Assembly: GCA_007693845.1 (NCBI GenBank)
Contig: RECV01000199.1
Coordinates: 1 to 36,170 of the forward strand
Length of the DNA stretch: 36,170 bases
Direction of reading: 5' to 3'
DNA from: Phycisphaerales bacterium
GTDB taxonomy: Bacteria > Planctomycetota > Phycisphaerae > Phycisphaerales > SM1A02
A program made the translations under genes and the position numbers. Under the pieces are notes generated by a model. It was given only the letters and a program-made list of their open reading frames with translations. It made no database searches and was not told where the DNA came from. The number at the start of each line of letters is the position of its first letter. The stretch's first letter is position 1. This document shows, in pieces, positions 17,501-24,213 of the stretch.

Positions 17501-17563
17501 CCGCTACTGGAACGATCCGATGCGCGGGCTTCCTCCCGACGTGTCGCCGCCGCAGGCGCGTAA
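14504..17563 (+). CDS. uvrA: UvrABC excinuclease subunit A
   Basis: 1019 aa; the damage-recognition ATPase of nucleotide excision repair. Two ABC modules are intact: Walker A GVSGSGKSS (37-45) and later GVSGSGKSTLVNE; signatures LSGGEAQRIRLA and LSGGEAQRIKLA; Walker B VLDEPTIGLH and VLDEPTTGLH. The C-terminal zinc module is standard (CEACQGQG...CEVCRGARY). The insertion-domain zinc finger differs: FACPDHPECSLDELEPRLF has C-x5-C where E. coli has C-x2-C, with GACPNCDGLG as the second half. The protein is about 80 aa longer than E. coli UvrA. Part of this is an insert at about residues 259-299, just before the first zinc finger, that carries a palindromic repeat translated as ASSSPRSSDAASG. The C-terminus is an Ala/Arg-rich tail. 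Confidence 0.98.
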   Translation: MSRPSDSHHIRVRGAREHNLKSLDVDLPRDQLVVITGVSGSGKSSLAFDTIFAEGQRKYMESLSAYARQFLDQLQKPDVETIEGLPPTIAIQQRSGGHNPRSTVATTTEIYDYLRLLFARCGQPTCWHGSERREGVCGKPISASSASQIVDTLLNAPEGTRMMICAPVVRGKKGYHREVIEGLQKQGFVRARVNGEIIDIRDALKEGGDNPLKLGRYEMHTIEAVVDRIVVKSEARQRIADSVEAALKLAEGTLIALIQTDAGTADRSEIGPDRSGEKTPASSSPRSSDAASGQNWIEHRFSEKFACPDHPECSLDELEPRLFSFNSPYGACPNCDGLGLVSEFDEGLIVPDTSLSLAEGAIEPWKKNGKRMNMYYGRVLRRFCDAMNVDRHQPFSKMRKTAKRVLLEGTNDRDESRYGLSFEGVIPNLHRRYDNSESDFVRERLRHYMTNAPCPTCEKKRLRIEALHVLLSTRPQNGDRAAFRASDGYSIADITSMTIDQAIGFFDSLELSEEQQQIAAPILREINARLGFLASVGLNYLTLNRTASTLSGGEAQRIRLATQVGSGLVGTCYVLDEPTIGLHQRDNDRLINTLRSLTDIGNTVLVVEHDEDMIRAADHILDIGPGPGKWGGTVVAQGSPEEVMAHPQSLTGDYLAGRRSIKVPEERRKLTEDRAIVVKGARANNLQSIDVTFPLGGLICVTGVSGSGKSTLVNEILLKAAKKQVVGSRITPGVHTRANGLGQIDRVIEVDQSPIGRTPRSNPATYTGIFDEIRKLFTHTKEAKIRAYQPGRFSFNVKGGRCEACQGQGVKKIEMHFLPDVFVTCEVCRGARYNRETLEVKFRGKTVADVLAMTVEEAVEFFEAHPRVLRMAQCLHDVGLDYLQLGQPSTTLSGGEAQRIKLASELGNQASGHTLYVLDEPTTGLHFADVEKLLSVLNRLADQRHTLIVIEHNLDVIKCADWIVDLGPEGGDRGGQVIAAGTPEKIMREKASHTARYLKPLLERSDARASSRRVAAAGA
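15342..15374 (+). repeat. Palindromic in-frame repeat, copy 1 (in uvrA)
   Basis: Arm CCGCATCT (15342-15349), 17-nt loop TCCTCGCCTCGCTCGTC, arm AGATGCGG (15367-15374): a perfect 8-bp inverted repeat. CTTCGGGGC follows, shared in part with the other copies (CTTCG). The 33-nt core equals 11 codons and adds ASSSPRSSDAASG-type sequence to UvrA about residues 280-293, where other UvrA proteins have a variable linker. Confidence 0.75.
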
Positions 17564-17680
17564 GCGACTGGTTCACCCACCGCTCCGTGCAAAATCCTGC
17601 GACCGGTTCCGAATCAGAACTCAGCCGTTTGACCGCAAACACGGCATCTTCTGAGACATCGAATCGATTGGAGTGGTTTC

Positions 17681-18316
17681 ATGACACAACCGCCTTCAGA
17701 TCAGGTGGATTTGTTTGAAACGGAACCGGCAACGGAGACGATCCCGCTCCAACGCATCGTGCCGACGCTCGACTCCGTTCTGAGTTGGCTGGTGATCGTG
17801 GTCCTCTTCGGTTCGTGCGGGCTGATCGCGTGGCTCGCTTACCTGGCCGGATCAGACTGGGGCAAGGTAGCCGGAATGGGATTCGGGCTCGCCGCGCTTC
17901 TCGCTCTCATGATGTTCGCGGTAGTGCGCATCTTGTGGACGCCGCAAGCTCGTCGATTCCCGGCTCAGCCGATCCTGAGCGATGCGATGGCCAGGTCCGG
18001 CCACTCGCTTGCCTTCGGCGCGCTCTGCCGTTTCAACGGCTGCATCACCGCGGTGGTTGACTCCCAACATCTGCATCTCGTGCCGGTGGCCGTTTTCCGG
18101 TGGTTCGGGGCGAAGCGGATGAGTCTGCCGTGGACCGCGATCCGCGATGTCCGCCCGTTTCTGATTCCGTCGTACGCCCGCGCGGAAGTTGCGGGGACCG
18201 CCATAATCGCACCGGCGTGGTGTCTTGAGCTGGCCTCAACCGCGGTGGAACTGACTCCCGGATCGACACCCCCTGAGCAAGTATTCCTCCCGATCGTGAA
18301 AGAAACGCATCGCTGA
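17681..18316 (+). CDS. Two-segment membrane protein of unknown function
   Basis: 211 aa. Two membrane segments (about 33-55 and 62-85) follow a short acidic cytoplasmic N-terminus. The C-terminal 120 residues form a soluble beta-rich domain (CITAVVDSQHLHLVPVAVF, then MSLPWTAIRDVRPF, then TAIIAPAWCLELAS). The strand pattern is reminiscent of bacterial PH-like domains, but this is an impression only. GGAG lies 8 nt before the ATG. It lies 117 nt behind uvrA and 177 nt before the next gene. I cannot assign a function. Confidence 0.72.
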   Translation: MTQPPSDQVDLFETEPATETIPLQRIVPTLDSVLSWLVIVVLFGSCGLIAWLAYLAGSDWGKVAGMGFGLAALLALMMFAVVRILWTPQARRFPAQPILSDAMARSGHSLAFGALCRFNGCITAVVDSQHLHLVPVAVFRWFGAKRMSLPWTAIRDVRPFLIPSYARAEVAGTAIIAPAWCLELASTAVELTPGSTPPEQVFLPIVKETHR

Positions 18317-18493
18317 GACGTCCTGAAAGACGCATTGAAGGACTTGCATCCTGCGCAGAGCTGAAGACAATAACACATTGACAACCGACAATAGACCGCC
18401 GAACGGGCGTGGGCTCCTTGTGGGGGCCGGCAAGACCGGGGGCCCGTCGGCTGGCCAGGCAGGTTCTTTCTGCGGAAAGGAGAGGTGCCTCAT

Positions 18494-19900
18494 ATGAAGC
18501 GCTACCGGAACTGGCGTCACGGCGCGGAGCAGCTCGCCGATGCGCTTGCGTATCTGGGCGAGCGCGATGAGAAACCGATCATCCTCGGTCTGGTCAACGG
18601 CGGGGTGGCCATCGCGGACATGATTGCCCGTCGATTGAACGCCCCACTGGATGTTCTGTTGATCGAACGTCTGCACGCGCCGGGTTCTCCGGAACACGTC
18701 GTCGGCGCGGTGGATGAGCACGGGCGCATCTCCATGATAAAGTCCAGCGCACGCTGGCATCATCTGACGAGCAAGCAGATGATCGAACCGGCGCGGGAGG
18801 TCTACCGCGAATTGCAGCGGCGGCGCGGGCCGATACGCGCGATCCTGCCCGAACTCGATCTGGAAGATCGAACGGTCATCATTGTCGGTCAGGGCATTCT
18901 GACCGGGGCGAAGATGCTTGGCGCCATCTCCGCAGTTCGTGATCGTGGGGCAAACAAAATCGTTGCGGCAGCCCCCGGCGGTCACGGAAAATCAATGTGG
19001 CAGTTGCATGATGTCGCGGATGAAGTGGTGGTTCCGCACCAGCCACCCAACGTGACCTCGGTCCGCGAGTTCTACGATGAATTTACCGAGATGACTGACG
19101 GACCGGTGGTCGCATTGATTGAACGGTGGCTGGAATCCCGGCAGGAGACGCGCGAGGGCATGTCCACCCTGCTGCTGAAGTTTCAGAGCACCGCCGGCCA
19201 CATGTTGCACTGCGAAGTCGATCTGCCGCCGGGTGTGAATCGTGGCAGTGGGCCGTACCCCGCCGTCGCCTTCGCCCACGGCTTCGAGAGCGACGCCAAG
19301 AGCCAGCGATCGGTTCCGATCAGCAAGCGACTGGCGAAGCGCGGCATCATCGGTGTTCGTTTCGACTTTACCGGCCACGGCCGATCCGAAGGGACCACAG
19401 AGGACGCGACCGACCAGCAAATGCTGGAGGACGTTCACACGATCTTCCAGAACATCACGCAACTGTACGAGGTCAATCCCCAACGGCTGGGGCTGAACGG
19501 CTCGGGAACCGGCGGCATGATCGCGCTCTACTACACCGCAAATCAGCCGCTGATCAAGGCGTTGGTCATCCGCGGTCCGGTCTGCGGCCGGGAGATCGAC
19601 GCCGCTCGTAAGGTCACCGCCCCGACACTTCTGATTCACGCGGAGCGTGATACCGCGCTGGAAGATCCGATCAGCGTGTTGGATCAGGAGTTGCGCGCAA
19701 CACACGAACTGCTGCGGGTGCCAAACTCGAACCGGATGTTCGATGATCCCGTCAGCCGGGAATTGATGATCAGCGCGACGGTTGACTGGTTCGTCGACCA
19801 TCTGCGCACGCCGACCACGATGCCGGAGCGCCCGGCCGAACCCTCCGAGGCCCCCTCCCGTGCCACGCAACCCGATTCCCCATCCACCCCTGCTCAGTGA
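18494..19900 (+). CDS. Phosphoribosyltransferase-like / alpha-beta hydrolase-like fusion, probable double pseudoenzyme
   Basis: 468 aa. Residues 1-220 follow the type I phosphoribosyltransferase plan (IILGLVNGGVAIADMIARRL, APLDVLLIERLHAPGSPEHVVGAV). The PRPP-binding loop reads VIIVGQGILTGA (128-139), with Gly-Gln (132-133) where active enzymes have two acidic residues (DD/DE). Residues 225-437 follow the dienelactone-hydrolase-like fold (AFAHGFESDAKS, FDFTGHGRSEG). The nucleophile elbow is GSGTGG (336-341), with Gly338 at the catalytic Ser position. The Asp is kept (ERD, 386), but the catalytic His position is Arg414 (NSNRMFDDP). A Pro-rich tail closes the protein. AAAGGAGAGG precedes the ATG at 18494, which favours it over an in-frame GTG at 18485. 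Possibly a sensor or scaffold; activity is doubtful. Confidence 0.82.
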   Translation: MKRYRNWRHGAEQLADALAYLGERDEKPIILGLVNGGVAIADMIARRLNAPLDVLLIERLHAPGSPEHVVGAVDEHGRISMIKSSARWHHLTSKQMIEPAREVYRELQRRRGPIRAILPELDLEDRTVIIVGQGILTGAKMLGAISAVRDRGANKIVAAAPGGHGKSMWQLHDVADEVVVPHQPPNVTSVREFYDEFTEMTDGPVVALIERWLESRQETREGMSTLLLKFQSTAGHMLHCEVDLPPGVNRGSGPYPAVAFAHGFESDAKSQRSVPISKRLAKRGIIGVRFDFTGHGRSEGTTEDATDQQMLEDVHTIFQNITQLYEVNPQRLGLNGSGTGGMIALYYTANQPLIKALVIRGPVCGREIDAARKVTAPTLLIHAERDTALEDPISVLDQELRATHELLRVPNSNRMFDDPVSRELMISATVDWFVDHLRTPTTMPERPAEPSEAPSRATQPDSPSTPAQ

Positions 19901-19927
19901 GCTGATGAGATCCGTCCCGGCCGGTCT

Positions 19928-20467
19928 TCATCCGCCGAACGTCGCGGCGAAGATTTCTTCGTGGATGTGCAGCGCCTTGTCATCGAAAAGCACAAAGCGG
20001 ATCAACTCAACCGACGACATGCGCGGCAGGGCCTCAAACACGGCATCCGCGGCGACGAGCGCGGCCTGCGCTATCGGATAACCGAATGCACCCGTCGAGA
20101 TCGCGGGAAACGCAATCGACCGGATATCCTTCTGGTTCGCCAAGCGGAGCGCACTTCGATAACAGTTCGTCAGCAGTTCCGGTTCGGGCTGATCCTGTCC
20201 GTACACCGGTCCAAGACAGTGAATCACGAAACGGTTGGGTAGATCGTGCCCACCGGTGATCACCGCCTCCCCCGGCTTGATCGGCGCGAGCGGTTCGCAT
20301 TCCTCGGCCAGACCGGGACCCGCGGCTGCATGAATGGCCCCCGCCACCCCACCGCCGGACATGAGCTCCGCGTTGGCAGCGTTCACGATCGCATCAAGGT
20401 CCCGCTGATTCGTGATGTCACCCTTGGTGCATTCCACACGGACGCCGTGTGCTTCATACTGCCACAT
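19928..20467 (-). CDS. Macro-domain protein, probable ADP-ribose / O-acetyl-ADP-ribose hydrolase
   Basis: 179 aa, a complete single macro domain of the YmdB/MacroD type. ADP-ribose-binding landmarks: KGDITNQRDLDAIVNAANAELMSGGGVAGAIHAAAG (15-50), VIHCLGPVYG (81-90), and the phosphate loop FPAISTGAFGYP (120-131). The Asn of VNAANA and the GGG loop expected for deacetylase activity are present. A strong ribosome binding site (AAGGAGATC) lies 7 nt before the ATG. It converges on the fusion gene (28-nt gap) and follows ispD by 67 nt on the same strand. It probably removes ADP-ribose modifications or O-acetyl-ADP-ribose in the cytoplasm. Confidence 0.9.
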   Translation of the reverse strand: MWQYEAHGVRVECTKGDITNQRDLDAIVNAANAELMSGGGVAGAIHAAAGPGLAEECEPLAPIKPGEAVITGGHDLPNRFVIHCLGPVYGQDQPEPELLTNCYRSALRLANQKDIRSIAFPAISTGAFGYPIAQAALVAADAVFEALPRMSSVELIRFVLFDDKALHIHEEIFAATFGG

Positions 20468-20534
20468 GCTGGATCTCCTTTTCGCACAGATGCGACCGGT
20501 TCGCCGCTCGCTGATATGGCTTCATAATCGATCT

Positions 20535-21323
20535 TCAGAACCGTTTGTGGGTCGGTCGTTCGGCGGGCGGCTTCACCCCCAGAATGGCGCGCATCAGATT
20601 CAAATCGTCGCGTGTCGTGACCTTGAGATTGCGTCGCTCCCCCGGCACGAGGTACACCGGCTCGCCGAGCCGCTCCACGAGCATCGCATCGTCGGTCGCG
20701 CCGTCGAGATCGGACTGTTCGTACGCGCGTCGAAGCAGCGACGCTTCGAACACCTGCGGCGTCTGAACTTCAAACAGCCCCGCCCGATCAACGGTTTCCA
20801 GCACCGACCGCGCTTCGATGGTCATGCGTCCCGCATCGCCGAGAATCGCATCCGCGAGCACATCGTCATCCGCATCACCAATCGTCTCGGCCTTCCCGCC
20901 GCGCTTCACGGTGCCGGCAATCGGTACGGCGGGCACGACCGCGGACAGGGACTTCGCCGCAGTGAAAACTCGTGAAAGCAAATCATCGCTGACGCCCGGA
21001 CGTGCAGCATCATGCACCGCGATGTGCGTGCAATCCTCATCAATCGCCGCCAACGCGTTTCGAACGGTTTCCCAACGTTCCGTTCGACCGCCTTCGACGA
21101 CCGTCGCGCCGTGAAAGCCGAGCGTGGCGGCAAACTTCTCACGGAATGCCTCAAAATCATCGGGCGGACCGGCGACGACGATACGGACCACTTCTTCCCG
21201 CTTCGTCAACGCCTCGACGGTGCGCAGCAGAAGCGCGCGACCACCCAGATCCTGGGCGAGCTTGTCCCCCCCACCGAACCGCTTGCTCTGCCCGGCCGCG
21301 GGCAGAATGACACCGATACGCAT
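20535..21323 (-). CDS. ispD: 2-C-methyl-D-erythritol 4-phosphate cytidylyltransferase
   Basis: 262 aa. Third step of the non-mevalonate (MEP) isoprenoid pathway: CTP + MEP gives CDP-ME + PPi. The nucleotide-binding signature VILPAAGQSKRFGGGDKL opens the protein; THIAVHDAARPGVSDDLL, VPAVPIAGTVKR, FEVQTPQVFEASLLRRAYE and the TDDAMLVERLG block follow in the usual order. ATG at 21323 was chosen because GGAGG lies 8 nt upstream; a longer frame from 21350 has no such site. ispF, a common neighbour or fusion partner, is absent nearby. The C-terminal 20 residues beyond MRAILGVK are an extension. Confidence 0.95.
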   Translation of the reverse strand: MRIGVILPAAGQSKRFGGGDKLAQDLGGRALLLRTVEALTKREEVVRIVVAGPPDDFEAFREKFAATLGFHGATVVEGGRTERWETVRNALAAIDEDCTHIAVHDAARPGVSDDLLSRVFTAAKSLSAVVPAVPIAGTVKRGGKAETIGDADDDVLADAILGDAGRMTIEARSVLETVDRAGLFEVQTPQVFEASLLRRAYEQSDLDGATDDAMLVERLGEPVYLVPGERRNLKVTTRDDLNLMRAILGVKPPAERPTHKRF

Positions 21324-21405
21324 GGGACGACCTCCGTCACGAGTGAGCATCCCATGCTAACACCGTTTGAACGGCTGCGGAATTCCATGGCCGCGCAATG
21401 AAAAT

Positions 21406-21435
21406 GGTCACGGACGCGCACGAGCGTCCGTGACC
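21406..21435 (-). terminator. Strong hairpin terminator behind the haloperoxidase gene
   Basis: GGTCACGGACGC (21406-21417), loop GCACGA, and GCGTCCGTGACC (21424-21435) form a perfect 12-bp stem. Read on the minus strand the stem is followed by ATTTTC, a short T-run. It lies 56 nt behind the haloperoxidase stop codon and before ispD on the same strand, so it should separate the two transcripts. Confidence 0.75.
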
Positions 21436-21491
21436 AGCGAAAAGGAACTGATACCCCCACCCACAAGTGGCTCAATTCAATGAGCCCAGTG

Positions 21492-23672
21492 TCAGTTACA
21501 GGCCCCCCAATTCTCGAGGAGGATGAGCAGATCAAACACATCAACCATGCCATCGGTCATGAGGTCCGCCTCACAACCATCGCAACGGCCCCACTGAGAG
21601 AGGAGCATGAGCAGATCAAAGACATTCACATCACCCGAGTCTGTCAGGTCGCCGACACAGACTTTCTTCGGGTGGATGCCGAAGAGTTCAAACGCCTTGG
21701 CCGATGCAATCTCGCCGATCTTCTGCCCCTGGAACCGTGCGGGGAAGTCGTCCACGTAGGGGTGGATTCCGCCGTAGATACGTGATCGGGCCGACTGATC
21801 AGAGCAGTCGAAGTACCGCGCCCACTGCAGAGTGACGTCCTGGCTCGGGCCGTATTCAAAGTCCAGAAAATCTCCCTGCTGAATGTGGTATTCACCCAGA
21901 CCGCCCGGGAAGTACGGGCTTCCGGTGAGTTCCGACAGCGCGACCGCCGCGGCTCGGCTGAACGTCGTGTGCCCGGAGGTGTAACCGGGGAACGGTGGGG
22001 TGATGAACGTGGCGAGTTGATAGGTGCTCCAACGCTTCGCCAGGATCCACTGCACGCCGCTGTAGGACGCGTCATACTGGTGGTACTGCGGGTCTGTCCA
22101 GATGTTCTGATATGAGATCGGCTCATAGGCCAGTTCATTGTCCGAGGGTGACCCCGGCCATGCCATAACCGCGATCTCGCCGATGAACTGCTCGACGTCA
22201 TACTGGTTCTCACCGTTCTCATCCGGAATCGCAAACCCGAATTCATCGACCACCATCTCCGCGAGATGCGCGTGCTTTCCGCCCGGCGCTGCGGTCTCCT
22301 CGGTGATCAGTTCGATGATGCCCGGGATCAGAGGCAACCCGTGCGGGTGGTAGGAAGGCAGGTTCGGATCGGATGATTGTCCGCGTTCAGCCATGTAGCG
22401 AATGGCGTACACCGGCCGCACGTAGTCGTAGAAACCCTTGACACCCCAGCAGGCGACGGCCGCATCGTGCGTCGCGCCGTTGAGCATCAGGTACATCTTC
22501 ACATCCCACTCGAGGCGATCCACGATCGGGCCTTCGCCGCCGATGCGATGCTCAAAGATCGGGCTGTCCGCGACAAGTTCGTTGGCGATCTCGTTCCAGT
22601 GACCAGGCGGCGTGGAGCTTTGCGGCCCGTCGGCCCAGAACTCTGCGACTATTCGACCATAGTCACCGTAATTGATCACGTTCGGCGGGTACGGTTCGCC
22701 TGTGACCGGGTTCTTGCCGTAACCCTGACCGTCATTCGAACCAAGCGGATTCTTGCCGAACACCGCCGGGGAGATATCGATCATGATGCCGAGGTCAGGG
22801 TCAAGTTGACTGGACGTCACGATGACGTCAGCAAACGTGTCGATGTATTCCTGCTGGCGCTCCGTGTCGAGCATCGGAGGTGCACCGGGGTCGAGGTAAA
22901 GACCCGGCGCATCCAGATGTTCCTCGCGTAATGCAAACGGTGTGACGTACCCCCAATGCGGACCGATCGCTACCGGCACATTGCCGGCAATGATGTTGCC
23001 CGCCTGATCGACCTGGGTCTCCAACCAGGTGGACGCCCAGCGATTCGGATCGGTGACGAAATCAAGCGGCAGGCCCAAGTTGGCAACGGCGATCGGTTCG
23101 TTGACCGGCTGGTACGGATCGAGTGTGAACGGATCGAGCGGGGCAAAATTGTTCAACTCGTTGGATCCGTCTTCCCATCCCGTTTCGATGATGATCTGCG
23201 CGATTCGGTTTCCAATCGCGGCCGGCGAGTCACCCTCAGTCGAAGTGAACGTCGCGTCGTAGCCCATCATCGAGAACTGGTCATCCAGCATAGGCTGAAT
23301 GACCTTGGCCCCTGCGGCCTGCTCAAATCGGTACTTCAGGATGCGGTAGGCCGCATAGCTGATCGCCTCCTCACGGGCCGCCTTGACATCACGCGGGGCA
23401 GGATACTTCTCGGTGTAGAACACGCCCAGCGCCGTGTCGTCGTACACCGCCCACGCGTCGTACATCGCTGCGGACGTGTGGTAGAGATTTCTCGCGTGAA
23501 CCGGCGGCCGAGCGCGATCATTCCGGATCGACTCCAAGGTCATTTCATTCCAGACTCTCGCGGCAGACCAATCCGACGAGCCGGCCGTTGCCTCTTGCAG
23601 CGACCATCCGATGGCTCCGACAGAGAGCACGCACGTCATCGCCATTACACATGTTTCCTTCTTGATCTTCAT
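21492..23672 (-). CDS. Secreted vanadium-dependent haloperoxidase-like protein with dockerin-type tail
   Basis: 726 aa. Signal peptide MKIKKETCVMAMTCVLSVGAIG, likely cut after EATA. The vanadate/PAP2 active-site motifs appear in order. KGFYDYVRP (about 411-420) fits K-x6-RP. GYTSGHTTF (about 560) is the PSGH motif with Thr for Pro. SRIYGGIHPYVDD (about 629) fits SR-x5-H-x3-D. It may oxidise halides with peroxide outside the cytoplasm, or act as an acid phosphatase. From about 675 two dockerin-like units follow (GDLTDSGDVNVFDLLMLLSQWG and ADLMTDGMVDVFDLLILLENWG) with acidic Ca2+-loop residues, a tail typical of exported proteins in this bacterial group. ATG at 23672 was chosen because GGAGG lies 9 nt upstream. 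Confidence 0.88.
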   Translation of the reverse strand: MKIKKETCVMAMTCVLSVGAIGWSLQEATAGSSDWSAARVWNEMTLESIRNDRARPPVHARNLYHTSAAMYDAWAVYDDTALGVFYTEKYPAPRDVKAAREEAISYAAYRILKYRFEQAAGAKVIQPMLDDQFSMMGYDATFTSTEGDSPAAIGNRIAQIIIETGWEDGSNELNNFAPLDPFTLDPYQPVNEPIAVANLGLPLDFVTDPNRWASTWLETQVDQAGNIIAGNVPVAIGPHWGYVTPFALREEHLDAPGLYLDPGAPPMLDTERQQEYIDTFADVIVTSSQLDPDLGIMIDISPAVFGKNPLGSNDGQGYGKNPVTGEPYPPNVINYGDYGRIVAEFWADGPQSSTPPGHWNEIANELVADSPIFEHRIGGEGPIVDRLEWDVKMYLMLNGATHDAAVACWGVKGFYDYVRPVYAIRYMAERGQSSDPNLPSYHPHGLPLIPGIIELITEETAAPGGKHAHLAEMVVDEFGFAIPDENGENQYDVEQFIGEIAVMAWPGSPSDNELAYEPISYQNIWTDPQYHQYDASYSGVQWILAKRWSTYQLATFITPPFPGYTSGHTTFSRAAAVALSELTGSPYFPGGLGEYHIQQGDFLDFEYGPSQDVTLQWARYFDCSDQSARSRIYGGIHPYVDDFPARFQGQKIGEIASAKAFELFGIHPKKVCVGDLTDSGDVNVFDLLMLLSQWGRCDGCEADLMTDGMVDVFDLLILLENWGACN

Positions 23673-24213
23673 TCCGTGTTCCTCCACGAGTCAGCCGTCC
23701 ATCAGGATGGCCGACAATTTCAAAGATGACCCGATCACAATTCGATCAAAGACCCTGCCAGCGAAGCCATCATGATCCGGCGTGGTCTGATCCCACATCG
23801 GGTCGATTATCAGTACCAGACATGGAGTTTGTGGCCGATCGGATCAATGTCAATCGAATCCTTCTCAATTCAAGACAGTTTCTTCAAAAAGTTGGGCCTC
23901 ATAAACAGGAATATTTTACTGTTATACTTCTACTTCTATGCATATTCTGATTCTATTCTATCTCCTCCTTTGGCCCTGAAAAGATTTTGATCCTGTATTG
24001 AAGAGGAATATTTTTATATATCGACCGGACGAGTTCTGTTGAACCTGCCAATCATCGCTTGAATATGTGCCGTGATGCGGTACGCTGTCCCTTTATCAGA
24101 CTGTGATCAAGTCCGAGGATGGTACTTGTTCATATCGGATTTGCACGATTGATCCTACTTCATCCAAGCGGTGGATCGCACACTACACTGAGTGCCAACG
24201 AGGTAACACCCCT
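23673..24213. other. AT-rich divergent intergenic region
   Basis: This 541-bp spacer between two divergent genes has no convincing coding frame. By eye count, 23881-24060 has about 36% GC, against 60% or more in most of the window. It holds runs such as ATATTTTTATATAT around 24008-24021, AGGAGGAGA read on the minus strand near 23965, and several possible promoter boxes. Promoters of both flanking genes should lie here; the composition could also mark foreign DNA or a nucleoid-protein binding site. Confidence 0.55.
23987..24016 (+). promoter_or_regulatory. Candidate sigma-70-like promoter
   Basis: TTGATC (23987-23992) and TATTTT (24011-24016) are separated by 18 nt and lie in the AT-rich block, about 200 nt upstream of the CMD-domain gene. 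Both boxes deviate from consensus, and other pairings in this AT-rich stretch are possible. Confidence 0.22.

Noticed and set aside
17515-17560. GCTTCCTCCCGACGTGTCG near the uvrA 3' end as another palindromic repeat copy
   Set aside because: Only part of the loop resembles the repeat, and the flanking arms do not pair.
23726-23990. Short plus-strand frames in the AT-rich spacer
   Set aside because: Translations are mixed and without motifs, end in a hydrophobic run created by T-rich DNA, and lack a convincing start.
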